Positions 1-7,573 are shown, counted from the first letter of the stretch. The stretch is 64,000 nt of DNA from Paenibacillus sp. DMB20 (GCF_000987955.1 NZ_LAZU01000047.1:1-64000), one strand, 5' to 3'. The notes: generated by a model from the letters alone, not told the origin. A program made the numbers and translations.

Positions 1-233
1 ACGAGAGGACCGGGATGGACGTACCGCTGGTGCACCAGTTGTTCCGCCAGGAGCACGGCTGGGTAGCTAAGTACGGAAGGGATAAGCGCTGAAAGCATCT
101 AAGCGTGAAGCCCCCCTCAAGATGAGATTTCCCAATTCGTAAGACCCCTTGAAGACGACGAGGTAGATAGGTTGGAGGTGGAAGTGCAGCAATGCATGGA
201 GCTGACCAATACTAATCGGTCGAGGGCTTATCC
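1..233 (+). rRNA. 23S ribosomal RNA, 3' end (partial)
   Basis: The first 233 bases match the conserved 3' end of Firmicute 23S rRNA. The sarcin-ricin loop (AGAGGACCGGGATGGAC) is at about 4-20, and the closing segment GAGGGCTTA is near 222-230. The gene starts before the window. The exact 3' end is estimated to a few bases. A 5S gene follows after about 70 nt, the usual rrn order. The spacer holds a short hairpin (TTCAAGGT/ACCTTGAA, about 283-302), probably involved in precursor processing. Confidence 0.95.
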
Positions 234-303
234 TAAAAACACTGAAAAGTGGTTAAAACGCAAAACGTTTCGTATCTAGTTTTCAAGGTTCAACCTTGAA
301 TCG

Positions 304-420
304 TTTGGTGGCGATAGCGGAAGGGTTCCACGCGTACCCATCCCGAACACGACCGTTAAGCCTTCCAGCGCCGATGGTACTTGGACCGAAGGGTCCCGGG
401 AGAGTAGGACGTCGCCAAGC
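304..420 (+). rRNA. rrf: 5S ribosomal RNA
   Basis: A 117-nt segment has the standard Firmicute 5S features: complementary ends (TTTGGTGGCGA near the start, GTCGCCAAGC at the end), the loop sequence with CCCATCCCGAACAC, and GGGAGAGTAGGACG near the 3' side. It lies directly behind the 23S gene and before a strong intrinsic terminator, so it ends the rrn operon. Confidence 0.95.
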
Positions 421-424
421 ACGA

Positions 425-460
425 AAAACCGTTGTTGATCATTCAACAACGGTTTTTTTT
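425..460 (+). terminator. Intrinsic terminator of the rrn operon
   Basis: AACCGTTGTTGA and TCAACAACGGTT form a near-perfect 12-bp stem with a short loop, followed by a run of eight T. It lies 5-40 nt after the 5S gene. Confidence 0.93.
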
Positions 461-510
461 GCATTCAATTCGTAACATCCATTTAGGCGAAACATATCAC
501 TACATGCCAC

Positions 511-921
511 TTATTGTTTTTCATCCACTTGGAGTACCTGAAACTCATGATTTCTTCCGTCACAGCCGGTAAGAACATATTCAACCATCGCTTTGTCGTC
601 TTTTTTCTCCAATCGGTCACAAACATAATTCACGATTTCCGACGAACCGTATTTATCCTGCGAAGGATCATAGCGAAGAGCGATTCGATCGTCGGCATGG
701 CTCAAGGCATAAAATATGGGGTCCCCCTCAACGGTATAGCGGACTATCCTTACGATAGCGATGGATTGCTCCATAAATTGATCCAGCTTCTCAAGGTTAC
801 TGACCTTGCCGTGAGTATCGATGACATCCTCCGCTTTATTAATTTTGGGGGAACAGCTAGTCAAAAAGACAGCAAGAAGCAGCGCGTTTATCAAGGTGAA
901 GCAAAGAGAACGGTTCATCAT
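511..921 (-). CDS. DUF4362-like lipoprotein
   Basis: A 136-residue protein with a typical lipoprotein signal: hydrophobic segment at residues 5-20 and lipobox L20-T21-S22-C23, predicting lipid attachment to Cys23 and anchoring on the outer face of the membrane. The mature part starts with a Lys-Ala-Glu-Asp-Val-Ile-Asp-Thr-His-Gly motif and a VRIVRYT-EGDPIFY segment, which I recall as typical of DUF4362 proteins of Paenibacillus and Bacillus; their function is unknown. Two Cys (in NYVCDR and LTGCDG) could form a disulfide. The start is set by AAGGAGGG about 4 nt upstream of two successive ATG codons. It is monocistronic; the gene upstream on this strand ends at 1075. The family assignment is from memory. 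Confidence 0.75.
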   Translation of the reverse strand: MMNRSLCFTLINALLLAVFLTSCSPKINKAEDVIDTHGKVSNLEKLDQFMEQSIAIVRIVRYTVEGDPIFYALSHADDRIALRYDPSQDKYGSSEIVNYVCDRLEKKDDKAMVEYVLTGCDGRNHEFQVLQVDEKQ

Positions 922-1074
922 GGAACCCTCCTTGTGTAAGATATGGTTACCATGTTAAACGCTTGATACACAAGGAGGTTGGGTAATAATGAAACGAATT
1001 CTTGATCAAAAGAACATAAAGCATCGGAATACGAGATCAGACCTGCATTTATCTTAGGGTTCAAGAGAAAGAAC

Positions 1075-1800
1075 TTATTTTGCGGGAGTTGCCGGGGGAG
1101 TCGTACGTCTTTGGCCGTAAGGCAGAACTTCAACATCAGCCTGTAAGACAGATCCATCTCTCCAATAACGAATCATGGCGGATTTATGAGGCTCCATCGA
1201 GGTAATGGCTTCTTCAAATTCGTCATAGGAAACGATCGGCGCACCGTTCAGTTCCGTCACGACATCATTCACCTGGAGGGTACCGTCCGCTGGTGAGTCA
1301 GCTGCGACCTGGGCGACTTTGACGCCCGAAACTTGGCTGCTTGAAAACGTCAAATGGTTGACGCCGATCCAGCTTTTCCAGAAGCCGGCCCGCAGGTCCT
1401 CTTCATGTTCCAACACGCTCCGCATGTTGTTCATAAAGCGATAGGTACCGTAGGCCATGTTCTCCATCTCCATGATCCCCAGGTCACCGCTCCATAAACC
1501 GGTATACTCGATGCCGACCTCCGTTCCATCCGGATGGGGCTTCAGCGTCCATATGGTCAATTCGTTTTGTTCATCCGCAAGCACCAATCTTTGTTCCGGA
1601 ACGATTTCTTTTACGGTGCCGGTGTAAGAGACGCCCCAACCGTAATCCAGCTCGATGATTCCTCCGACGCGGAGCTCCAGGGTATAACTTTTCGTTTCCC
1701 ATCGGTTGCGCTCTTCCGGAACGGTCAGCCCCCTCCATACTTTTTGGGGTGAAGCTTTAATCACGATACTTCGTATGACGCTCCTATAAGTTTGATCCAT
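1075..1800 (-). CDS. SRPBCC (AHSA1-like) domain fused to PDZ domain
   Basis: 241 residues. Residues 1-130 look like an SRPBCC/START-fold domain of the AHSA1 type found beside ArsR regulators: an N-terminal strand ending in the PQKVWRGLT helix start, then RWET, the GG-I-ELDYGWG strand pair and a DGTEVGIEYTG strand. Such domains bind hydrophobic ligands in a cavity. Residues about 157-228 read as a PDZ domain: GVKVAQVAADSPADG, NDVVTELNG, then a helix and a closing strand, the layout of HtrA-type PDZ_2 domains. No signal peptide or membrane segment is visible, so it is probably cytoplasmic. The gene overlaps the ArsR gene by 17 nt, with its ribosome site inside that gene, so they are translationally coupled. 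The SRPBCC-PDZ combination is unusual. Partner and substrate are unknown. Confidence 0.8.
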   Translation of the reverse strand: MDQTYRSVIRSIVIKASPQKVWRGLTVPEERNRWETKSYTLELRVGGIIELDYGWGVSYTGTVKEIVPEQRLVLADEQNELTIWTLKPHPDGTEVGIEYTGLWSGDLGIMEMENMAYGTYRFMNNMRSVLEHEEDLRAGFWKSWIGVNHLTFSSSQVSGVKVAQVAADSPADGTLQVNDVVTELNGAPIVSYDEFEEAITSMEPHKSAMIRYWRDGSVLQADVEVLPYGQRRTTPPATPAK

Positions 1801-2110
1801 CCTCAGATTCCTCCTCCAACCATTGCTTCAAATTCGACAGTTTGTCCTCCAGCAGAAGACCCAGCTCTTCCTTCAGCCGTTCATACTGCTGTTGATATAC
1901 CGAACGGTTCAATCGGTAGTAGCAGTACCTTCCTTCTCTTCTTTCTTGAATCAACCCTTCATCCAATAAAATGGCCAAGTGCTTTTTTACGGCTGGCTGG
2001 GAAATGGTAAATTGCCTCACCAGCTGCGATTGCGTCTGTTCCTGATGAGCGACAAGGTTTAGAATGTGCCGCCGAACAGGATCGGATATAGCCCGGTAGA
2101 AGTCTGTCAT
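1784..2110 (-). CDS. ArsR-family winged-helix repressor
   Basis: 108 residues from the ATG at 2110, preceded by GGAGGAATCAAC; a longer reading from 2248 has no ribosome site and adds an unrelated tail. The protein has the ArsR/SmtB pattern: MTDFYRAISDPVRRHILNLV, then QSQLVRQFTISQPAVKKHLAIL (recognition helix) and a GLIQERREGRYCYYRLN wing. The metal-binding CxC motif of classical ArsR is missing, as expected for the group paired with SRPBCC proteins. The C-terminal 40 residues are charged and probably form the dimer helix. It is the first gene of a two-gene operon with the SRPBCC-PDZ protein and very likely represses its own promoter through the palindrome just upstream. Confidence 0.88.
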   Translation of the reverse strand: MTDFYRAISDPVRRHILNLVAHQEQTQSQLVRQFTISQPAVKKHLAILLDEGLIQERREGRYCYYRLNRSVYQQQYERLKEELGLLLEDKLSNLKQWLEEESEDGSNL

Positions 2111-2127
2111 GTTGATTCCTCCAATGT

Positions 2128-2143
2128 ATAACCTTTTGGTTAT
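2128..2143 (-). promoter_or_regulatory. Candidate ArsR operator, perfect palindrome
   Basis: ATAACC-N4-GGTTAT is a perfect inverted repeat centred 25 nt upstream of the arsR-like start codon, between promoter and gene. Its size and position fit an ArsR-dimer operator used for autoregulation. This is inferred; no other copy was noticed in the window. Confidence 0.6.
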
Positions 2144-2233
2144 GCGATGAAGTATACGACATTTCGAACCGTATGTAAATACCTGGATGTGTTGAGGGAT
2201 AACGAAATCATCGAAGTTTAGTGAAATAACCTC

Positions 2234-2277
2234 TTTACACAACCACAAACCTAGTGTACTATTTAACTATAACACTA
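2234..2277 (+). promoter_or_regulatory. Promoter and candidate YtrA-type operator of the ABC operon
   Basis: TTTACA (2234-2239), 17-nt spacer and TACTAT (2257-2262) form a good sigma-A promoter 20 nt before the first ABC gene. An inverted repeat, TAGTGT (2252-2257) and ACACTA (2272-2277), overlaps the -10 box and start point. That is where a repressor such as the GntR/YtrA protein encoded in the same operon would act. Confidence 0.65.
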
Positions 2278-2296
2278 ACACAAAGGGAGTGGAGAC

Positions 2297-3248
2297 ATGA
2301 ACGGAGCTTTTGACAACAATTCGGATGCCGTGGTACTCCGTGCAGATAAGATAACCAAAACGATCGGGAACCGGAACATTGTGGATGAACTGTCTTTTGA
2401 TATCAAGCGCGGAGAGATCGTGGGCCTCTTGGGACCGAACGGTGCGGGTAAAACGACGACCATCCGCATGATCGTGGGACTGATCAAAATGTCCAAAGGA
2501 GATGTTATCGTACGCGGCCACAGTATCCGGAACGAATTCGTCAAGGCCATTCGGCATATCGGGGGAATTATCGAAAACCCGGAGTTTTATCCTTACATGA
2601 GCGGCTACGATAATTTGAAGCAGTATCAGCGAATGTCAGAGGGCATAGAAGAGTCAAGGATTCACGAAGTCGTGAAGCTGGTTGGACTTCAGGATGCCAT
2701 TCACAAAAAAGGTTCGGGCCTATTCCCTGGGGATGCGGCAAAGACTGGGGATCGCCCAAGCGCTGCTGCATGATCCGTCCATTTTGATTTTGGATGAACC
2801 GACAAACGGGCTTGATCCGGCAGGCATTCGGGAAATGCGGGATTATCTGAAGCACATTGCGAAGGAAGAAGGAATCGCGGTCCTGGTTTCAAGCCATCTG
2901 TTGTCGGAGATGGAGCTGATGTGCAGCAGAGTTGTTGTCATACAGGAAGGAAAGTTCGTCACCGAGCGTGCAATAGGGGAAGAGAAGCAGGAAGAGCAGG
3001 TTACCGTCAATTTCCGTGTACATGATCCACAGGCTGCCCTTGAAGCTTTGCATAAGCTTGACAGCGTAGAGGTTCTGGGTGTCCAAACGGATAGAAAGGA
3101 AGTTATGGTTCAGGTTAAGGATGAGGCGATACCGCTGATCATTAAGGTGCTTGGCGATGCCGGAGTTGCCATCTACCGGATCGAGGAAATGAAGCAATCG
3201 CTCGAAGAGGAATTTTTGAAATGGACAGGAGGCGGCCGCATTGCGTAG
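2297..3248 (+). CDS. ABC transporter ATP-binding protein (one-base frameshift)
   Basis: ATPase subunit of an ABC exporter of the antibiotic-resistance or lipid type. It has Walker A GPNGAGKTT, a YSLGMRQRLGIA signature, Walker B ILILDEPTNGLD and switch His in SSHLL. The C-terminal 90 residues form the extra domain usual in this group. The frame breaks at the run of six A at 2705-2710: upstream codons read HKKGSG, but with five A they read HKKVRAYSLGM and continue to 3248, giving about 316 residues. The ATG at 2297 follows AAAGGGAGTGG. The next gene starts inside its last codons (3241). Probably a sequence error; if the break is real, the protein would lose its signature and Walker B. Confidence 0.85.
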
Positions 3249-4002
3249 CTTTGGTAATCTGGTCATCAATGAATGGCAGAAAATGTATAAAAAGAAAAGT
3301 TTCTTTCTACCGTATGCGTTACTGGCGGCGATGGTGGTTTTTGTAGGCTATATGATCGTAACCTTTTCGGAAGATAGTGCGGGGACGGGTATGGAGTTCG
3401 CCAAACTGGCCGTTGCCTCCAAAGGGATGGGGCAAGTTCTAACCATTCTAGCGATTGCAGTCACGGCCGGATCGGTGGCCAAGGAACACAGTTACGGGAC
3501 GATCAAGCTGCTGCTGATCCGGGCGCAAAACCGCGGCAAAATTTTGGCTTCCAAATACGCCGTGATCCTGATTTACGTCATTTCGTTAATTGCCTTAATG
3601 CTTGCCGTCGGCTTTGCGACCGGAGCTGCCCTGTTCGGCATGGGGGAAGGCTCGACAAACTGGCAAGATGTCGTGATGGCAGCGGTTTATAATCTGGTTT
3701 ACACCATGCTATATGTCACGTTTGCTTTTGCCGTCGGCATTGTGACCAGGTCGACCGGACCCGCCATTGGCATCGGGATGTTCATGCTGATGATCGAAAG
3801 TCTGGTAAACCAGCTTTTGGCCCGTTACGCTTGGTATAAATATCTGCCGTTCATCAATGTGGATCTGTCGATGTACAGCAATGGCTCAGCCGGCCCGATT
3901 CCGGGGATGACGCTGACGTTCTCCGCGGCGGTGCTGGCCGTATATCTCCTCTTGTTTCTTCTCGTCGGCTTTGTTACGTTTAAAAAACGGGATGTCGCAT
4001 GA
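3241..4002 (+). CDS. ABC-2 type transporter permease
   Basis: 253 residues, starting at TTG 3241 with AGGAGG 8 nt upstream, inside the end of the ATPase gene. The protein has six hydrophobic segments, in order near residues 20-42, 62-80, 100-130, 147-170, 175-195 and 225-247. A cytoplasmic AKEHSYGTIKLLLIR motif lies after the second segment, the pattern of ABC-2 permeases that couple to ATPases through this loop (compare NatB, YtrC/D, BcrB). It probably forms the membrane channel with the preceding ATPase. Substrate unknown. The C-terminus ends in KKRD, a typical cytoplasmic tail. Confidence 0.87.
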   Translation: MRSFGNLVINEWQKMYKKKSFFLPYALLAAMVVFVGYMIVTFSEDSAGTGMEFAKLAVASKGMGQVLTILAIAVTAGSVAKEHSYGTIKLLLIRAQNRGKILASKYAVILIYVISLIALMLAVGFATGAALFGMGEGSTNWQDVVMAAVYNLVYTMLYVTFAFAVGIVTRSTGPAIGIGMFMLMIESLVNQLLARYAWYKYLPFINVDLSMYSNGSAGPIPGMTLTFSAAVLAVYLLLFLLVGFVTFKKRDVA

Positions 4003-4054
4003 GTGAGCCGATGAATGGATCAGAGGAGAGCGGCGGAAAGGAGTTAACCCGAAA

Positions 4055-4435
4055 GTGACTATTGAATTCGATAATAATCTGCCGATCTATTTGCAAATCA
4101 TGAATTACATCAAACGCGAGATTATAACCGGAAAGCTGCAGCCCGGAGACAAAATACCGTCCGTCCGCGAGCTGGCATCCGAACTTCAAATTAATCCTAA
4201 CACGGTCCAGCGCACCTTCCAGGAGCTAGAACGGGAAGAGATCGTAGAAACGCGGCGTGGACTGGGCCGATACGTGACAAGTGAGGGATCCAAGATCATG
4301 ACGATAAAAAAAGAAATGGCCGGGGAATTGATCGACAATTTTATCCGGGGCATGCGGGAACTCGGCTTTAGAAACGAGGACATCTTGTCCATCGTAGCCG
4401 AGGCGGTTAACGACAAGAGCAGGGAATCCAGATAG
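4055..4435 (+). CDS. GntR-family regulator, YtrA subfamily
   Basis: 126 residues from GTG 4055, with GGAAAGGAG 11 nt upstream. Residues 1-70 are a GntR winged helix: PIYLQIMNYIKREIITGKL, GDKIPSVRELASELQINPNTV and a wing ending in GLGRYVT. Only about 50 residues follow, a short helical tail typical of the YtrA subfamily, which regulates ABC operons responding to cell-wall antibiotics. It sits in the middle of the operon, 52 nt after the first permease and 1 nt before the second ATPase. It probably represses the operon from the inverted repeat at 2252-2277. A run of seven A (4316-4322) is in frame here. Confidence 0.92.
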   Translation: MTIEFDNNLPIYLQIMNYIKREIITGKLQPGDKIPSVRELASELQINPNTVQRTFQELEREEIVETRRGLGRYVTSEGSKIMTIKKEMAGELIDNFIRGMRELGFRNEDILSIVAEAVNDKSRESR

Positions 4436-4436
4436 G

Positions 4437-5150
4437 ATGGTGGGAACGAGCGTGGAACAATTGATGCAATTTCAAGGCGTATCGAAAAAATACGGCGGCA
4501 AAATAGCCCTGGATAACGTGTCCCTCAGCATCGGCAGCGGTAAAATCATCGGTCTCCTTGGAACCAACGGCAGCGGCAAAAGCACGCTGATGAAGATCGC
4601 GGCAGGGCTGGCACAGCCCTCATCGGGCACGGTTGCGATTAAAGGAAAGCCGGTTGGGCTGGAAACCAAAGCTATCGTGTCCTTTATGCCGGACCGCCCG
4701 ATGACGGAATTGTGGATGAAGGTATCGGATGCAGTTCAGTTTTTCAAAGATTTTTATGCCGACTTTGATATGGAGAAAGCACAGCATATGCTTCAGTTCA
4801 TGAATCTGAATCCGGGAGACAAGATCAGCTCCCTGTCCAAGGGGATGAACGAGCGCCTGCAGCTGACGCTGGCCTTGTCCCGCAACGCGTACCTCTACAT
4901 GCTGGATGAGCCGATCGGCGGCGTCGATCCGGTTGCCCGGGGCAAAATCCTTGACGCCATCGTCGAGTTTTATAATGAGGAGAGCAGCATCATGATTTCA
5001 ACCCATCTCGTAAGGGACATTGAACGGATTTTTGACGAGGTGGTTTTTATCCGCGACGGCGAAATCGTCATGCATGAGGAAGTAGAAAATATTCGTCTGA
5101 AACACGGAAAAAGCGTGGATGAGATGTTTAAAGAGGTGTTCGCGGAATGA
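4437..5150 (+). CDS. ABC transporter ATP-binding protein, YtrB-like
   Basis: 237 residues with Walker A GTNGSGKST, a degenerate signature SLSKGMNERLQL, Walker B YLYMLDEPIGGVD and switch His in STHLV. The length and the weak signature match the YtrB-type ATPases encoded next to YtrA regulators. ATG 4437 has little ribosome-site support. GTG 4452, behind GGTGGGAACGAGC, or ATG 4464 may be the true start, and both leave the domain intact. The stop overlaps the start of the next gene (ATGA), so the two are coupled. It probably powers export by the following membrane protein. Confidence 0.9.
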   Translation: MVGTSVEQLMQFQGVSKKYGGKIALDNVSLSIGSGKIIGLLGTNGSGKSTLMKIAAGLAQPSSGTVAIKGKPVGLETKAIVSFMPDRPMTELWMKVSDAVQFFKDFYADFDMEKAQHMLQFMNLNPGDKISSLSKGMNERLQLTLALSRNAYLYMLDEPIGGVDPVARGKILDAIVEFYNEESSIMISTHLVRDIERIFDEVVFIRDGEIVMHEEVENIRLKHGKSVDEMFKEVFAE

Positions 5151-5893
5151 TAAAGCTCCTAAAATACGACTGGAAAAGGAATGCCAGCCCGGTTATGGGA
5201 ATAATAGCGGTACTTCTGATCATTCAGATTTCAATTACAACGGTTGGAACGATGCGCAATTGGGAGATCGGCGTTATGCTGGTTCTGAGCATGCTGGCGT
5301 ATAGTGCGGTAAGCATGACTTTGTTTGTCATGGTATGCAGAACGTTTGATCAGAACATTAAAGCTTATAACCGCCGGCTGCTGCCGGTAAGGCCTATAAA
5401 CAGTATTTTTTCCTCATTGATACAGTCATTTATCAGTTTATTGGGGGTTATGCTGCTTGTTGCTGTTCATTTATGGATCTACGTTAACATGGAGGATGGC
5501 GATAGATTCATTGTATGGGGGGGACTGACGACAGAAGGCATGGTTGCAACCGGTTTGGCCGCTGTCTGGAAGTTCACTTTCATTATCATTGTTATTTTTT
5601 TCTGCATTACCGTGTCTAGGGCTGTTCGGGTCAAAGGTAACATCTGGATCGGGATTATTCTTTTCTTTGTGATCACGAACGCCACGTCATGGCTGGAAAG
5701 CAAACTGGATATGGCCGGTAACATATGGGTTTCCCCTATGTTCACGGTCTATATTAAAGAGGGGGGCTCCACGGCCTCCGTCATGAACGATACCATTCAA
5801 ATCCCTTGGATGCCGGTGGTCCTTGAGCTGCTGTTGGCAGCAGGATTCATATATGGCATGGTTAAACTGATTGACCGCAAGATTGAGGTGTAG
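5147..5893 (+). CDS. ABC transporter membrane protein
   Basis: 248 residues, starting in the ATGA overlap with the ATPase. Six hydrophobic stretches are visible (about residues 15-33, 42-65, 85-108, 140-160, 167-183, 222-240), with a basic N-terminus (KLLKYDWKRN). This fits an ABC-2-like permease such as YtrC/D. Sequence similarity to known families is weaker than for the first permease, so the assignment rests on topology and position. It is the last gene of the five-gene operon and is followed by a strong terminator. Confidence 0.8.
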   Translation: MIKLLKYDWKRNASPVMGIIAVLLIIQISITTVGTMRNWEIGVMLVLSMLAYSAVSMTLFVMVCRTFDQNIKAYNRRLLPVRPINSIFSSLIQSFISLLGVMLLVAVHLWIYVNMEDGDRFIVWGGLTTEGMVATGLAAVWKFTFIIIVIFFCITVSRAVRVKGNIWIGIILFFVITNATSWLESKLDMAGNIWVSPMFTVYIKEGGSTASVMNDTIQIPWMPVVLELLLAAGFIYGMVKLIDRKIEV

Positions 5894-5951
5894 AACGAGA
5901 TCATGGAAAAATACATCAGCGGATGATGGACAATATCCGCCGATGAAGAAG

Positions 5952-6000
5952 AATAAGCTGCCTCCGTTATTACTGACGGTGGCAGCTTATTTTTGTTTTT
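5952..6000 (+). terminator. Intrinsic terminator of the ABC operon
   Basis: AATAAGCTGCC pairs with GGCAGCTTATT, extended by CCGT/ACGG across a T-T mismatch, and is followed by TTTTGTTTTT. It lies about 60 nt after the last transporter gene. Confidence 0.92.
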
Positions 6001-6162
6001 CGCTATTGCCGTCGCCGGATTCATGGCTGTATGCACTGGTTCAATGACTATAGCTTGAGTTTGTTATCTTTTCTGGAGGAATCCGGCACGCAACAAAGCA
6101 TTACTCTAATTTCAACCTGAGGTTTCCGTAGGATCCATGGCTATGGCAGCGAAAAAATCTTG

Positions 6163-6818
6163 TTAAATCGCAAGTTTTAGAGAAAAACTTGAAACTTCGA
6201 GGATGATTGGTGTGCCCGCCCAAACCATGTCTCCATTCAATTGAAGCGTCAAAATATTATTGTTTACTTGGTATAGCTGGCCTTGTTGCAATAAACCGTT
6301 AATATATAAATTCATGTAACTGTTTGCTCCTATTGCCACAGGTTCGTTGACGGGGGCTCCATTATCGTCCGTAAACTGACTGAGTGGAATATCAACCGTA
6401 CCTGTTAAGTCTTCAGGAGTAATAAATAAATACCGTTCGACGGCAGGTATGACGGTAATATCCGCTATATTAACAGGAGGTCCTTCGGGTCCCTGGGGCC
6501 CTGGAATCCCTTGAGGTCCCTGAAGCCCGTCGGGTCCTGGAGGCCCTGGAATCCCTTGAAGCCCTTGAAGCCCGTCGGGTCCCTGGGGCCCTGAAGCCCC
6601 TTGAGGTCCTTGAAGCCCCTGAGACCCTCTTGGCCCCTGCGGTCCTCGGAAGCCTTGCGGCCCTCGTTTGCAATGCCTCTTTTTTTCTGCGGCATGCTTT
6701 TTTTATCATGATGTATCTTAGAAAAGAATCGCCTATAACGGTCCCTTTCTAATACTTTCTTTTTCTTTCTTTTCTTTGGTCTTGATCCACAACGAACTTT
6801 AATCGTCTTAGGCAACAT
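6163..6818 (-). CDS. Collagen-like protein with C-terminal DUF4183 domain (frameshift in N-terminal leader)
   Basis: Read from ATG 6818 (GAGGAGGTGG 6 nt upstream), the first frame gives a very basic leader of about 50 residues. At the run of seven A on the coding strand (6680-6686) one base must be added to enter the next frame. That frame then gives 21 uninterrupted Gly-X-Y triplets rich in GPQ, GLQ and GIP (about 6665-6480). They are followed by an approximately 105-residue DUF4183-like domain (ITVIPAVERYLFI, NSYMNLYINGLLQQ, GTPIILEVSSF) ending at TAA 6163. Full product about 218 residues. No signal peptide is visible. Collagen-like plus DUF4183 proteins of spore formers are thought to be spore or cell surface filaments. 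The other two frames across the repeat also stay open and are traps. The break may be a sequence error or a phase-variable tract. Confidence 0.78.
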
Positions 6819-6860
6819 TTTGCCACCTCCTCGGTTAAATATCCACATTTGAATTCGCAA

Positions 6861-6869
6861 TATGATATG
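6861..6869 (-). promoter_or_regulatory. Possible sporulation-sigma -10 element
   Basis: On the minus strand, CATATCATA fits the sigma-K -10 consensus CATA-N3-TA. It lies about 42 nt upstream of the collagen-like gene's start codon. The -35 position has CC instead of AC, so support is partial. It would fit a mother-cell-expressed spore surface protein. Confidence 0.35.
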
Positions 6870-7049
6870 GCATTTTGCAATTTCTGGACAGGGCGGATCA
6901 CTAACCATTCGGGTATTTCACTCAGAAAATTGTCCTTGCTGCCTTTTTGACTTGGTTGTTTTGCCGTTCCTATTCTTCGGTTCCGGACATTTAATGAATG
7001 GAGGGCGAGTCCCTCGCAGAACTTCTTTAATAGAAACGGAGGTGACAAA

Positions 7050-7463
7050 ATGCCGGTTATCAAACCTGTTTTTTCTGCTGTTGCAACGGCGCCGGTAGCT
7101 TCAGGCGGTGCAATCACCACTACGGTAACTCCGGTGGCCAGTCGTTTCTTCACAGCGATAACGGCCGATATGATCGCGGGTGGAGTTACCACAATTGCCG
7201 CTGCCAGCTTTGTTGACGATGCCGATGCTGCAGTTGTGGCGTTGCCCGCCCTTGCAGCGACGGATTATTTCAATGTATATATCAATGGTGTTTTGCAGCA
7301 GCAATCTTTATCCACGTTAACAACAGCCAGTCTGGTATTGGCAACGGTCGATATCGTCGTCGGTGTGCCCGTTACTCTAGAAATCGCCAGCTTTGGCGGC
7401 ACCACATCAACGATTACAACTCAGCCAACCATTTCCGCCCCAACCATCACCATTATCACTTAG
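7050..7463 (+). CDS. DUF4183-domain protein, possible surface protein
   Basis: 137 residues from ATG 7050 with GGAGGTGAC upstream. The protein is almost free of charged residues and rich in Ala, Val, Thr and Ile. Residues about 30-116 match the DUF4183 domain of the divergent collagen-like gene: SRFFTAI, then Y-[FM]-N-[VL]-Y-I-N-G-[VL]-L-Q-Q near residue 73, then P-V-T-L-E-I-A-S-F near 107. The C-terminal 20 residues are a Thr/Ile/Pro tail. No signal sequence or membrane helix is seen. It lacks the Gly-X-Y region. Such proteins are probably structural parts of the spore or cell surface; that is inference from family context. It is transcribed away from the collagen-like gene across a 231-bp shared upstream region and ends before its own terminator. 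Confidence 0.82.
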   Translation: MPVIKPVFSAVATAPVASGGAITTTVTPVASRFFTAITADMIAGGVTTIAAASFVDDADAAVVALPALAATDYFNVYINGVLQQQSLSTLTTASLVLATVDIVVGVPVTLEIASFGGTTSTITTQPTISAPTITIIT

Positions 7464-7497
7464 TTTTTTCTAGGTTCCTTGAAGGAACGCCATTTGC

Positions 7498-7573
7498 AAG
7501 CCCGGAGAAATCTGGTTGCACCTGTCCCGAAAGCAGTACCTCTGGACAAGCTGCCCATTCTCCGGGCTTTTTT
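7498..7573 (+). terminator. Terminator with long apical region
   Basis: AAGCCCGGAGAA (7498-7509) pairs perfectly with TTCTCCGGGCTT (7558-7569), followed by TTTT. The 48-nt loop is unusually long for a simple terminator. A smaller hairpin, GTTCC-N5-GGAAC, sits just upstream at 7474-7488. Confidence 0.75.

Noticed and set aside
6480..6665. Repeat stretch in the collagen-like gene as a CRISPR or simple DNA satellite
   Set aside because: The period is 9 nt or multiples with Gly codons in one frame and no unique spacers; it is a coding Gly-X-Y repeat.
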